This document shows positions 17,619 through 25,794 of a DNA stretch of 64,000 bases, in pieces. Position 1 is the first letter of the stretch. The number at the start of each line of letters is the position of its first letter. The DNA comes from an uncultured Lachnospiraceae bacterium (GTDB taxonomy: Bacteria > Bacillota > Clostridia > Lachnospirales > Lachnospiraceae): contig CAJTPU010000001.1 of the NCBI GenBank assembly GCA_910578335.1, positions 62,001-126,000 of the forward strand. Direction: 5' to 3'. The position numbers and the translations under genes are program-made. Below the pieces are notes generated by a model, which saw nothing but the letters and a program-made list of their open reading frames with translations, made no database searches and was not told where the DNA came from.

Positions 17619-19445
17619 CTACTCTACCGTCACTGACTTTGCAAGGTTTCTGGGCTTATCTACATCACACCCTTTTCCAACCGCCACATAATAGCCAAAA
17701 AGCTGTAGTGGAATAATGGCAAGAGAATTGGCAAAATAAGGATTGGTCTCCGGAATATATGTCACATAATCCGCCGCTTTTTCTATCGCCTTATTTCCTT
17801 CGCAGGTAATCGCCATAACAAACGCGCCCCTTGCTTTTACCTCCACCATATTGCTGATGGTTTTCTGGTAGAGCGCCGGCTGTGTGGAAACCGCTACTAC
17901 AAGCGTGCCGTCCTCTATCAGGGAAATGGGACCATGCTTCAGCTCTCCCGCCGGATAACTCTCCGAGTGCACATAGGAGGTCTCCTTTAACTTCAGGGAA
18001 CCTTCCATGGAAATTGCATAGTCAATGCCTCTTCCGATAAAGAAAATATCCTTTGCCCCTACATACCGGTTGGCAAAGCGCTGTATTTTTCCCTTCTGTC
18101 CCAGCAAAAGCTCAATTTGATTGGGGAGCTTCTTTAAATCTGCCAGAAGCTCTTCAAAAAGGCTGTCGTCAATGACGCCGCGTACCCTTCCCAGCTTCAT
18201 GGCAAGCAGGTATAATGCTGCAAGCTGCGCGCTGTATGCCTTGGTCGTCGCCACCGCAATCTCCGGTCCCGCCCAAGTATACATTACGCTGTCCGCTTCC
18301 CTCGCGATGCTGCTTCCCACTACATTCACAATGCCAAGCACTTGAAAGCCTCTTGCTTTTGCCTCCCTGAGAGCCGCAAGTGTATCTGCCGTCTCTCCTG
18401 ACTGGCTGATAACAATTACCATCGCTCCCTCTTCCAGCACCGGGTTCCGGTAACGGAATTCGGAAGCCACATCTACCTCTACCGGTATCCGCACCAGCCC
18501 CTCCAGAATATATTTGGCTGTCACGCCGGTATGGTAGGCGGAACCGCATGCCACAATATGAATCCGCTTTACCCCTTGCAGTTCTTCGTCCGTCATGTTC
18601 AGCTCTTCAATGACTATTTCCCCATTCTTGATACGGGGAGAAAGGGTTTCCGTCACCGTTTTCGGCTGCTCATATATTTCTTTGAGCATAAAATGCTCGT
18701 AACCTTCTTTTTCCGCTGCGTTGGCATCCCATTCGATTGTGACGGGCTCTTTTTCAATCTCTTCCTCATCGACTCCATAAAAATTAAGCCGGTCTTTCCT
18801 TACCCTTACAACCTCCTGATTGTTCACATAGTACACCGTGCGGGTGTATTTTAAAATGGCGGGAACGTCTGACGCAATAAAACATCCTTTGTCACTCTGC
18901 CCCACAATCAGCGGGCTGTCCTTGCGCACCGCATATATTTCCTCCGGAAAATCCGCAAACATAATCCCCAGCGCATAAGAGCCTTCAACGCGATGCAGCA
19001 CCTTGGTAATTGCCTCTAACGGATTTCCTTTATAATAATAATCCAGAAGATGCGCCAGTACCTCCGTATCCGTATCCGAGACAAATTGATAGCCTTTTCC
19101 GGCGAGCTTCTTTTTTAAGGAAATATAGTTTTCAATGATACCATTGTGCACCACCGCTATGGTTCCTTCTTTATTGAAGTGCGGGTGCGAATTGACGTCA
19201 TTGGGAATCCCATGCGTCGCCCACCTTGTATGCCCGATACCCGCATATCCGGGCATGGTTTCTCCCCCATGCGTCAGGTTTTCCAATACCTTTAATCTTC
19301 CTACTGCCTTTTGTATATTGATTTTCTTGCCGTCAAATATGGCAATTCCCGCAGAATCATATCCTCTGTACTCTAATTTAGAGAGTCCGTCAAGTATAAT
19401 CGGTGCCGCTTTTTCCGCTCCAATATATCCGACTATTCCGCACAT
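17619..19445 (-). CDS. glmS: Glutamine-fructose-6-phosphate aminotransferase (isomerizing)
   Basis: A 608-residue enzyme that makes glucosamine-6-phosphate from fructose-6-phosphate and glutamine, the entry to UDP-GlcNAc for peptidoglycan and the nearby polysaccharide locus. The N-terminal glutaminase domain begins MCGIVGYIG, with Cys as nucleophile after Met removal; RWATHG and HNGIIENY follow. Two SIS sugar-binding domains contain CGSAYHTG, SQSGETADT and the C-terminal KSVTVE tail. The start at 19445 is fixed by the requirement for Met-Cys. The leader is only about 60 bases, with no room for the glmS ribozyme common in Bacillota. Confidence 0.96.
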   Translation of the reverse strand: MCGIVGYIGAEKAAPIILDGLSKLEYRGYDSAGIAIFDGKKINIQKAVGRLKVLENLTHGGETMPGYAGIGHTRWATHGIPNDVNSHPHFNKEGTIAVVHNGIIENYISLKKKLAGKGYQFVSDTDTEVLAHLLDYYYKGNPLEAITKVLHRVEGSYALGIMFADFPEEIYAVRKDSPLIVGQSDKGCFIASDVPAILKYTRTVYYVNNQEVVRVRKDRLNFYGVDEEEIEKEPVTIEWDANAAEKEGYEHFMLKEIYEQPKTVTETLSPRIKNGEIVIEELNMTDEELQGVKRIHIVACGSAYHTGVTAKYILEGLVRIPVEVDVASEFRYRNPVLEEGAMVIVISQSGETADTLAALREAKARGFQVLGIVNVVGSSIAREADSVMYTWAGPEIAVATTKAYSAQLAALYLLAMKLGRVRGVIDDSLFEELLADLKKLPNQIELLLGQKGKIQRFANRYVGAKDIFFIGRGIDYAISMEGSLKLKETSYVHSESYPAGELKHGPISLIEDGTLVVAVSTQPALYQKTISNMVEVKARGAFVMAITCEGNKAIEKAADYVTYIPETNPYFANSLAIIPLQLFGYYVAVGKGCDVDKPRNLAKSVTVE

Positions 19446-19509
19446 TCTCCTCACCTGCCGCCCCAGCCAAAGCCAAAGCGCCTTTCCTCTTTACAACTAT
19501 GTTTCCTAT

Positions 19510-19539
19510 AATGTATCACATCTGCAGTATCAGTGTAAA
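19510..19539 (-). promoter_or_regulatory. glmS promoter
   Basis: TTTACA (19534-19539) and TACATT (19510-19515) on the minus strand are 18 bases apart, giving a predicted start near 19503 and a leader of about 58 bases. Confidence 0.45.
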
Positions 19540-19554
19540 GGAATTTATCCCAAA

Positions 19555-20487
19555 TCAAGCCTTCCCCCAATAATAGGGCGAGTCCGTACATGCCAGTACC
19601 AGCCGCCTTGGCAGCTTTTTATAATGCTTCCCCAAAAGATACCCCGCATACTTGCAGGCGCACTGCATATAAAAATGAGGTAAAAACCTTTTTTTCTTAT
19701 GCTGCCACAGCCACCGTGACGTCTCCCGCACCATCTTTTTTCCTTCTTTTTCAGAGGGCAGGCTTCTGAAAACCTGCGGGTTGTCCGCCTGTGACACCCC
19801 CAAATCAAAATTGCGGCGCAACTGCTGCATATTGGTATAGTTATGGGAATGAATTACCTCTGCATCCGCAGCGTAAGCGACCGCATAACCGCTTTTTATA
19901 GCGCCTGCGGCAAAAATCATATCCTCGTTAAATATGGTACGCTTCACAAAACCGCCCGTTTCATCATATATTTTTCTCTTGTAGGCGGCACACACATTGG
20001 AACAGAAAAAGGTTTTGATTCCCTTTCTCTCCAAGTCCGCAAGCGTATTTACATGGGAACGGTCAGGATAGTTGAAGCTTCGCGTGTACTTCTCTATGAC
20101 GCCGCAGTCCTGCGCCGGAAGCTGCCGGGCATATGCCGCTGCCACCCGGTCCGGTTCCAGCGCTTTTAAGAGCCGCTCCAAAAGATACGGATTTGCAGGC
20201 TTTGCATCCTGCGTCATCATCACAAACACCTCCGCCTCAGAACGCTGCACCGCCATGCGCCTTGTCCCGCCATGGTTGAACTCTCTTTGGGAAATATGGT
20301 ATACGCTTACCTTATCTCCATATTTTTCCCAGAAAGCGCTTCCCCATATCAACTGCGTAAAATATTTCTCTTCTGTGTTTACTAAAATAATCCTGTTTAC
20401 CCCTACCGTCTGTGTAAGCAAGGCATCCAAAAGGGCAAATAATTCCTTTTTCGGTTTATATAAGGGAATAATGACATCTATTGACAT
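19555..20487 (-). CDS. Family 2 glycosyltransferase, rhamnosyltransferase-like
   Basis: A 310-residue cytoplasmic GT-A enzyme. DVIIPLYKP opens the nucleotide-binding half, FNHGGTRR is a motif frequent in rhamnosyltransferases of surface-polysaccharide loci, and MMTQDAKP takes the place of the DxD metal site. The C-terminal half has NEDMIFAAGAIKSGY and HSHNYT, typical acceptor-side segments. Start follows AAAGGAG. It is the last gene of the polysaccharide locus on the minus strand. dTDP-rhamnose would be the expected donor given rfbA, rfbB and rfbC in the locus; this is inferred, and other deoxysugars cannot be excluded. Confidence 0.8.
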   Translation of the reverse strand: MSIDVIIPLYKPKKELFALLDALLTQTVGVNRIILVNTEEKYFTQLIWGSAFWEKYGDKVSVYHISQREFNHGGTRRMAVQRSEAEVFVMMTQDAKPANPYLLERLLKALEPDRVAAAYARQLPAQDCGVIEKYTRSFNYPDRSHVNTLADLERKGIKTFFCSNVCAAYKRKIYDETGGFVKRTIFNEDMIFAAGAIKSGYAVAYAADAEVIHSHNYTNMQQLRRNFDLGVSQADNPQVFRSLPSEKEGKKMVRETSRWLWQHKKKRFLPHFYMQCACKYAGYLLGKHYKKLPRRLVLACTDSPYYWGKA

Positions 20488-20514
20488 TTCATGACTCCTT
20501 TCGCAGTATAAGCA

Positions 20515-20540
20515 GAGGGAGCCGCCCTCGCAGCTCCCTC
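20515..20540 (-). other. Intercistronic hairpin
   Basis: GAGGGAGC (20515-20522) and GCTCCCTC (20533-20540) form a perfect 8-bp stem around a 10-base loop between the LCP gene and the glycosyltransferase gene. No T tract follows on the minus strand, so it may be an RNA-processing or stability element rather than a terminator. Confidence 0.45.
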
Positions 20541-20555
20541 GTTTACTCCGTACGG

Positions 20556-21686
20556 TTATTTTAAGTTTACATACTGGGATACAAAATCATGAATGACGTT
20601 GGAGTACTCCACTACCTCCGGAGACGGCTGGTAATCCGTATCACCAAACAGATACTCATGCAGCCATTTTACATTGTCCACCAAGTCGATTCCATATACA
20701 CAGCTTCCCTTTGCACCGAGTGTATCAGCGCCTCTCATGCTCGCCTCTGGGAAACCAGCCTGGTCTACAATCTGATATTTGGAAATCTCACCGAGGAGCG
20801 CAATAATCTCATCTAAGCTGAAGGAAGTATACACATACTGGGAGACGTCATTCGCCACTTTCACCAGCGTCTGCAAATCCGCCTTTTTTGCCTGTTCTGC
20901 AATGGCAAGGATAACTTCTCTCTGGGATGCTGCTCTCGCAAAATCATTGCCGGTCTTATAGCGGATACGGCAGTAAGCCGTAGCCTGCAGTCCGTTTAAG
21001 AGCTGATAACCGGTATGTTCCACAGGCGTCCACGCTACCTGCATATCCTCCGCCATCGTCTTCTGATAGCTGTTAATATGCAGAAGCTCTTCCTCGTCCA
21101 CATCAAGCCACACGCCGCCCAGTGCATCAATGGTAGCTGCCAGCCCGTCAAAGCCTACCGTAACAAATTCCTTAATGTCCAAATCCAGATTGGTGTTGAG
21201 CATTTTTATCGCCTGCTCCGCACCGCCATAGCTGTATGCCGAGTTACATTTTCCGTACTTATCGTTGCCGAGATTTAAATATGTATCCCGATAAACGCTT
21301 ACAAGCTTCACATCACCTGTTTCCTCATTGATGGAAGCAATAATGATACAGTCGCTCAAGGTTCCCTTTGCGAGCTGCCCCGTTCTGGAATCCACACCAA
21401 AAAGCACGATATTCCTATAGGTTTCCATGTTTTCATTTTCCGCCACCTGCGGATTTATTACAATGTCCTCTTCATTGAAATCGACTGCAAAAAGCGGTCC
21501 CTTGTTGCCCGTGGGATTGTTGTCCGCCTTGGTTCCAAAATCTTTGAACAGCCACAGCGCGCCCAGCAATACTGCCAGCACTAAAATTTCCACTGCAAAA
21601 ATAATAAATTTGCTTTTTTTCTTTCCTTTTGCTTTCTTTGTCTGTCCTGCTGCGGACGTTTTCCCTTTGTTTCCTTTTGCTGCCAT
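20556..21686 (-). CDS. LytR-CpsA-Psr (LCP) family wall-polymer ligase
   Basis: A 376-residue membrane-anchored enzyme family that transfers polyprenyl-linked glycopolymers to peptidoglycan. A Lys-rich cytoplasmic tail (1-26) and one membrane helix (27-47) precede the extracellular LCP domain, which opens NIVLFGVDSRTG (92-103) and continues LSDCIIIASIN and LVSVYRDTYL, with conserved Asp and Arg residues that bind the lipid pyrophosphate. No C-terminal extra domain is present. It sits between the initiating sugar transferase and a glycosyltransferase, fitting a role in attaching the polymer of this locus to the wall. Confidence 0.9.
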   Translation of the reverse strand: MAAKGNKGKTSAAGQTKKAKGKKKSKFIIFAVEILVLAVLLGALWLFKDFGTKADNNPTGNKGPLFAVDFNEEDIVINPQVAENENMETYRNIVLFGVDSRTGQLAKGTLSDCIIIASINEETGDVKLVSVYRDTYLNLGNDKYGKCNSAYSYGGAEQAIKMLNTNLDLDIKEFVTVGFDGLAATIDALGGVWLDVDEEELLHINSYQKTMAEDMQVAWTPVEHTGYQLLNGLQATAYCRIRYKTGNDFARAASQREVILAIAEQAKKADLQTLVKVANDVSQYVYTSFSLDEIIALLGEISKYQIVDQAGFPEASMRGADTLGAKGSCVYGIDLVDNVKWLHEYLFGDTDYQPSPEVVEYSNVIHDFVSQYVNLK

Positions 21687-21722
21687 TTTTCCTTATCTCC
21701 TTATCCTCTGCTTCAGCCATAG

Positions 21723-23129
21723 CTAATATGCGTTTTTATTGATAAAACCCGTAAAAAAGGTTCTAAATATTATTTTAATATCCAAAAGCATGGACCAGTT
21801 TTCTATATAGTACAAATCGTACTCAATTCTCTTGCGTATGGAAGTGTCGCCCCGATAGCCGTTTACCTGCGCCCAGCCTGTCAGCCCCGGTCTTACCTGA
21901 TGCTTCACCATGTAGCGGGGGATTTCTTCTTTAAACTTCTCCACAAAGTGAGGGCGCTCCGGTCTCGGTCCTACAAGGCTCATATCCCCCCGCAGAATAT
22001 TGAAAAGCTGCGGCAGTTCGTCCAGACTCGTCTTTCTGAGAATCCGCCCGATTCCCGTCACGCGCGGGTCGTTTTTGACCGTCCACGCCTTCTGTTCCTC
22101 GGAAGGCTTCTGCTGCTCCATACTCCGGAACTTGTACATATAAAAGGACTTGCTGTGCAGCCCGACACGCTCCTGTTTGAAAATAACGGGACCGGGACTG
22201 CTTATCTTGATTGCAATTGCCGCTATCAGCATAATCGGCGAGGTTACAACAACGCCCGCCAGGGAGCCCACAATATCCACCAGCCTCTTTGCCATGCTGT
22301 TTAACGTATTGCTGAGCGGCACATAGCGGATATTGATAACGGGAAGCCCCATCAAATCCTCCGTATAAGGTCTGCTGGGTATCATACTGTTATAGTCCGG
22401 TATAAATTTAGTATGCACACCAAACTTCTCGCAAATGCTTACAATCTCTTCCAGTCTGTCGTAATCCTTTAAGGAAAGCGTAATGGCGATTTCATCCAGT
22501 TCATTTTCCGGCAGTATTTCATGCAGATTGTCAATCCGTCCCAAAACCTTGATGCCGCGGTAAAGTGTCCCCGCGGGTACAAAATCATCCAAAATGCCGC
22601 ATACCACATAACCCCATTCCGGATTGCCCAGAATCCGGTTGATATATTCCTCGCCCGCCCTGGAATAGCCAGCCAGCAGAATATGCTTGAGATTGCGCCC
22701 TTTTGCACGCATGGTCCGAAGCGTCTTTCTGACAATCAGACGCGACAGGGAAGTCAATCCGATGTTCAGCACATAAAAAATGAAAAACATCTTGCGGGAA
22801 TAATCATTCAGTTTGACAATATAAAGTAAAACGATAATGGCTACCAACCCGATTGTATTGGCGCAAAAAATACTGTAAATTTCCCTGCCGTAGCCGGAAG
22901 TCCGCTGTGGTTTATATACATTACAGTAGTAATATAGCAGGATATAAGCCGGCACAATGACAATCAGCGCCCGCATATAGGATTCCATCGGCAGAATACC
23001 TACCTCCGGTCCGAAATCGTTGAATACTTCAAAATGCAGGAACCACGCCACCGCGTATGAAATTATGACTATCAGCACGTCCATAATCAGGTGCAGCCTG
23101 TTAAAGAGCTTTTGGTTATCTTTAATCAT
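21723..23129 (-). CDS. Undecaprenyl-phosphate sugar phosphotransferase (WbaP/WcaJ type)
   Basis: A membrane enzyme of 468 residues that starts polysaccharide repeat synthesis by moving a sugar-1-phosphate to undecaprenyl phosphate. The N-terminal half has four to five helices and a cytoplasmic Rossmann-like segment (ILLAGYSRAGEEYINRIL). The C-terminal bacterial-sugar-transferase domain shows KRLVDIVGSLAGVVV, PGPVIFKQERVG, YKFRSM, DELPQLFNIL and MSLVGPRPE, all the family's hallmarks. Start at 23129 is the first ATG; an in-frame GTG 8 codons earlier is an alternative. It has its own promoter candidate upstream. The sugar (glucose, galactose or other) is not determinable. Confidence 0.9.
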   Translation of the reverse strand: MIKDNQKLFNRLHLIMDVLIVIISYAVAWFLHFEVFNDFGPEVGILPMESYMRALIVIVPAYILLYYYCNVYKPQRTSGYGREIYSIFCANTIGLVAIIVLLYIVKLNDYSRKMFFIFYVLNIGLTSLSRLIVRKTLRTMRAKGRNLKHILLAGYSRAGEEYINRILGNPEWGYVVCGILDDFVPAGTLYRGIKVLGRIDNLHEILPENELDEIAITLSLKDYDRLEEIVSICEKFGVHTKFIPDYNSMIPSRPYTEDLMGLPVINIRYVPLSNTLNSMAKRLVDIVGSLAGVVVTSPIMLIAAIAIKISSPGPVIFKQERVGLHSKSFYMYKFRSMEQQKPSEEQKAWTVKNDPRVTGIGRILRKTSLDELPQLFNILRGDMSLVGPRPERPHFVEKFKEEIPRYMVKHQVRPGLTGWAQVNGYRGDTSIRKRIEYDLYYIENWSMLLDIKIIFRTFFTGFINKNAY

Positions 23130-23188
23130 ACCTGCATCACCTGCTTCATTCACTTTCCGAATTCAGATTAAAAAAAGAATGTATCATA

Positions 23189-23218
23189 ATTGTATCATTT
23201 AGACATCTATCTTGTTAA
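23189..23218 (-). promoter_or_regulatory. Promoter of the initiating sugar transferase
   Basis: TTAACA (23213-23218) and TACAAT (23189-23194) are 18 bases apart on the minus strand, at the end of the upstream glycosyltransferase gene and about 60 bases before the transferase start. Confidence 0.45.
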
Positions 23219-23220
23219 TT

Positions 23221-24177
23221 TTACAAACGGTGCAGGATATTCCCCCACAATTCCATCTGTATCCGGCAATAACAACCAAGATGTTCCATGCGAAACGGCA
23301 CCTTCCGCTTCTTTCCTTCCTTTGAAAAACAACGCTTTGCCCCCCGCATACAGCCTTTTACATACGTAATCCCCATACCTTTTTTGAAAAAGAAAAGCGT
23401 TTTTATCAGAAATCCCGCAAAAAGCAGGGGCAGATTCAACAGCCACTGCAGAAAGGGCATGTTTTTTCCTATCACATAAACGCTGTTTGCCGAAGAAAGC
23501 TTTGTCTTAAACGCATTATAGCGGGAACCGCTGGAAGCGCTGCCCGCGTGCAGCACGGCGGCGGAGGGCTCATACCGGTTCTCATAGCCGTAAATTCTGG
23601 CGCGCCAGCCAATATCCAAATCTTCCAGATAGGCAAAATGCAGCTCGTCAAAATAACCGATTTTTTCAAATACGGCTTTTCTGTAAATGGCTGCGCCCGC
23701 ACAGGCGGAAAAAACTTTTGCCGGCGCGTTATATTTCTCCTGCAGCTTTCCCTTGCCCCGCGCGAACGCCCACCCCAGCGCACAGTACAAATCGCCGGCG
23801 CTGTCAATGATTTCCTCGTTTCTCATATCCAGCATCTTAGCGCCCACGGAAAAAATGCGCTCCGATTTTCGAATGGCGCAAAGAAGCGCCTCCGTAAACC
23901 CCTCTTTCACCTTCGTATCGTTATTCAGCAGAATAACATACGGCGTCGCGGCTTTCTGTATGCCAATATTGACGGCTTTGCTGAAGCCGGTATTTTCCTT
24001 CAGGCATACGACCTCCACTTTGGGATGATTTTTCCTTATCCACGCCTGACTGCCGTCCGTGGAGCCATTGTCTACCACAAGAATATGGGCAGGACAAGAC
24101 TGCGCCTCAAGGGACGAAAGGCAGTCCTCCAAAAAGCGCAGTCCGTTATAGTTCGGAATCACGACGGTTACTTCCAC
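23221..24177 (-). CDS. Family 2 glycosyltransferase
   Basis: A 318-residue GT-A enzyme. VTVVIPNYNGLRFLEDCL opens the donor domain, VVDNGSTDGSQ is the uridine/thymidine-contacting loop and ILLNNDTKV carries the Asn-Asp-Asp metal site. AYLEDLDIGWRARIYGY near residue 200 is the acceptor ED motif region. A C-terminal amphipathic helix (FLQWLLNLPLLFAGFLIKTLFFF) suggests membrane association. The GTG at 24177 is chosen as start because GGAGGAG lies 5 bases upstream, while the upstream in-frame codon at 24204 lacks a site. It resembles WbbL-type rhamnosyltransferases; the exact linkage is unknown. Confidence 0.8.
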   Translation of the reverse strand: MEVTVVIPNYNGLRFLEDCLSSLEAQSCPAHILVVDNGSTDGSQAWIRKNHPKVEVVCLKENTGFSKAVNIGIQKAATPYVILLNNDTKVKEGFTEALLCAIRKSERIFSVGAKMLDMRNEEIIDSAGDLYCALGWAFARGKGKLQEKYNAPAKVFSACAGAAIYRKAVFEKIGYFDELHFAYLEDLDIGWRARIYGYENRYEPSAAVLHAGSASSGSRYNAFKTKLSSANSVYVIGKNMPFLQWLLNLPLLFAGFLIKTLFFFKKGMGITYVKGCMRGAKRCFSKEGKKRKVPFRMEHLGCYCRIQMELWGNILHRL

Positions 24178-24228
24178 AGTTTCTCCTCCCCGGGCGGCAC
24201 ACACTGCGCCCGTAGCTTCTGCGCCTTT

Positions 24229-25785
24229 TCAGGCGCTTCTTTTTTTCTTTGTCAATGCCGGCTCCCACACAATACGGTATCCGGCTTCCCTGACTGCACG
24301 GCACAGCCCGACACTGATGCTGCGGTATTCTGCATCGGTAAGCCCAAGCTGTTTCCAGCCGCACAAAAGCCCCCCTGCATCAAGGTAGAGGCTGTCAGCC
24401 GTCTCTTTCGCCTTCTTTTCCCTTCCTGTTTCGCCTCGGGTATTCATGGATACTATGGCTTTTCCCACCGTCTCCCTAACAAAAGGGAGAAGATTCGGCT
24501 GTATTTCCATGCAGCGGATATCCACTGCTGCCGCCTCCTGTGCCAGTACTGCCCTGTTCATATAACCGCCGAATCCGGCAAACAGCCCCTGATACGGGCA
24601 TTTTCCCTTCTCCGTGTAGATGCCGCCCACGACGCGCCGCCAGCTTCCCAGCATCCTGCCGCCCTTTATGCCGACGCCGCTTCTCTGCTTGAAAATGCCT
24701 CCCTCGTACCGGATTTTGCCATAGCCCATATGTCCCATTGCAAAAGCCTGCCCTTTTATCCCACTGCTTTTTAGGAAATCTGACGCCGCCCTTCGGGAAG
24801 CATCGTAGGCGTAATCCTTGCTCTGCGGATTTGCCGCCGTTGAATTTTCATGGCAGCGCCAGTGATAGAGCACTCGGGGAATATGACAAATCTGCTCTTC
24901 GGCAGCAACGGGCAGCAGCATATCCTTCTTCTCCTGCCATGCTGCGGCTGCCGCCTTTACTGCGCTTGCGTAGGCGCCGCCTGACGGCAATTCAGACGCG
25001 TCTTTTGCTGCCGTTTGCTGCCTTGCCGGATACTCTGCAAATATGGCACCGATGGCGCGCAGCGCCATATCATAGTCCTGTGAGCCGTCAAACGCCTTCC
25101 TGAAGCCAAGCCGCTTCATCAGCGCCGCTTCCATCACCATAAAATGACAGATGTAATTATTTGTCAGAAAAAGCTCCAGATTAAAATTCATTTTTTTATG
25201 GTGCTCAAAATAGTATGTCCCGCTTTCGTCACATTTATCTTCATCCGAATAAAGAAGCCGCAAATCCACCCCTTTTTCTTTGGCGCGCGCTATCGCCGCA
25301 GCCGCCTGAAACAGCGCATCGGGCGTCAGCATATCATCATGGTCCAGAAGCCCGATGTAGCTGCCTGACGCCGCCTCCAACGCTTCATTTGTATTTTCTG
25401 AAATTCCTTTGTTTTGCAAAAGATGAAGATACCGGACTCTTGCATCCCGATACTCCTTTACAATACGCCCTACGCTGTCATCCTCCGTGGCATCCGCCAC
25501 AATCAGCTCAAAATGAGGATAGCTCTGTGCCAGCACGGAAGCAAGCATGGCGCGCAGATACCGCTCGTCCGTGCGGTAGGCGGGAACCAGTATGCTGAAA
25601 AGCGGCCCGCCCTCGTTTGCTTTCTCCCGCTGCGCGTCAAGTACCTCCGCAGACGGCGCTTTATAGACGTATGGGGCTTCTTTTGTCAGTAAACGTTCCA
25701 AGGCTGCGAGAAAAGTTTCCCGCAGCCCGTTCTTTTTAAAATAATGTATGGTTTTCCTGAAATTGGCAATCGTAAGCTTAGACAT
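24229..25785 (-). CDS. Family 2 glycosyltransferase, long form
   Basis: A 518-residue protein. A leading basic helix (about 1-40) precedes a GT-A domain beginning FSILVPAYRTDERYL, with LLDHDDML and LLYSDEDKCD as the metal-binding and following acidic segments. The acceptor region FDGSQDYDMALRA is interrupted by an Ala-rich insertion (about residues 245-290) not expected in the family, then resumes at ICHIPRVLYHWRCHENS. The C-terminal 150 residues look like a degenerate second domain. The gene starts 9 bases after the phosphohexomutase stop with AAAGGAG inside the upstream gene's end, so the two are probably translationally coupled. Confidence 0.78.
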   Translation of the reverse strand: MSKLTIANFRKTIHYFKKNGLRETFLAALERLLTKEAPYVYKAPSAEVLDAQREKANEGGPLFSILVPAYRTDERYLRAMLASVLAQSYPHFELIVADATEDDSVGRIVKEYRDARVRYLHLLQNKGISENTNEALEAASGSYIGLLDHDDMLTPDALFQAAAAIARAKEKGVDLRLLYSDEDKCDESGTYYFEHHKKMNFNLELFLTNNYICHFMVMEAALMKRLGFRKAFDGSQDYDMALRAIGAIFAEYPARQQTAAKDASELPSGGAYASAVKAAAAAWQEKKDMLLPVAAEEQICHIPRVLYHWRCHENSTAANPQSKDYAYDASRRAASDFLKSSGIKGQAFAMGHMGYGKIRYEGGIFKQRSGVGIKGGRMLGSWRRVVGGIYTEKGKCPYQGLFAGFGGYMNRAVLAQEAAAVDIRCMEIQPNLLPFVRETVGKAIVSMNTRGETGREKKAKETADSLYLDAGGLLCGWKQLGLTDAEYRSISVGLCRAVREAGYRIVWEPALTKKKRSA

Positions 25786-25794
25786 GCTGCTCCT

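Noticed and set aside
19446..19554. glmS ribozyme
   Set aside because: The upstream space is too short and lacks the nested pseudoknot sequence expected.
20515..20540. Called as an intrinsic terminator
   Set aside because: The stem is good but no T tract follows on the minus strand, so it is listed only as a hairpin.
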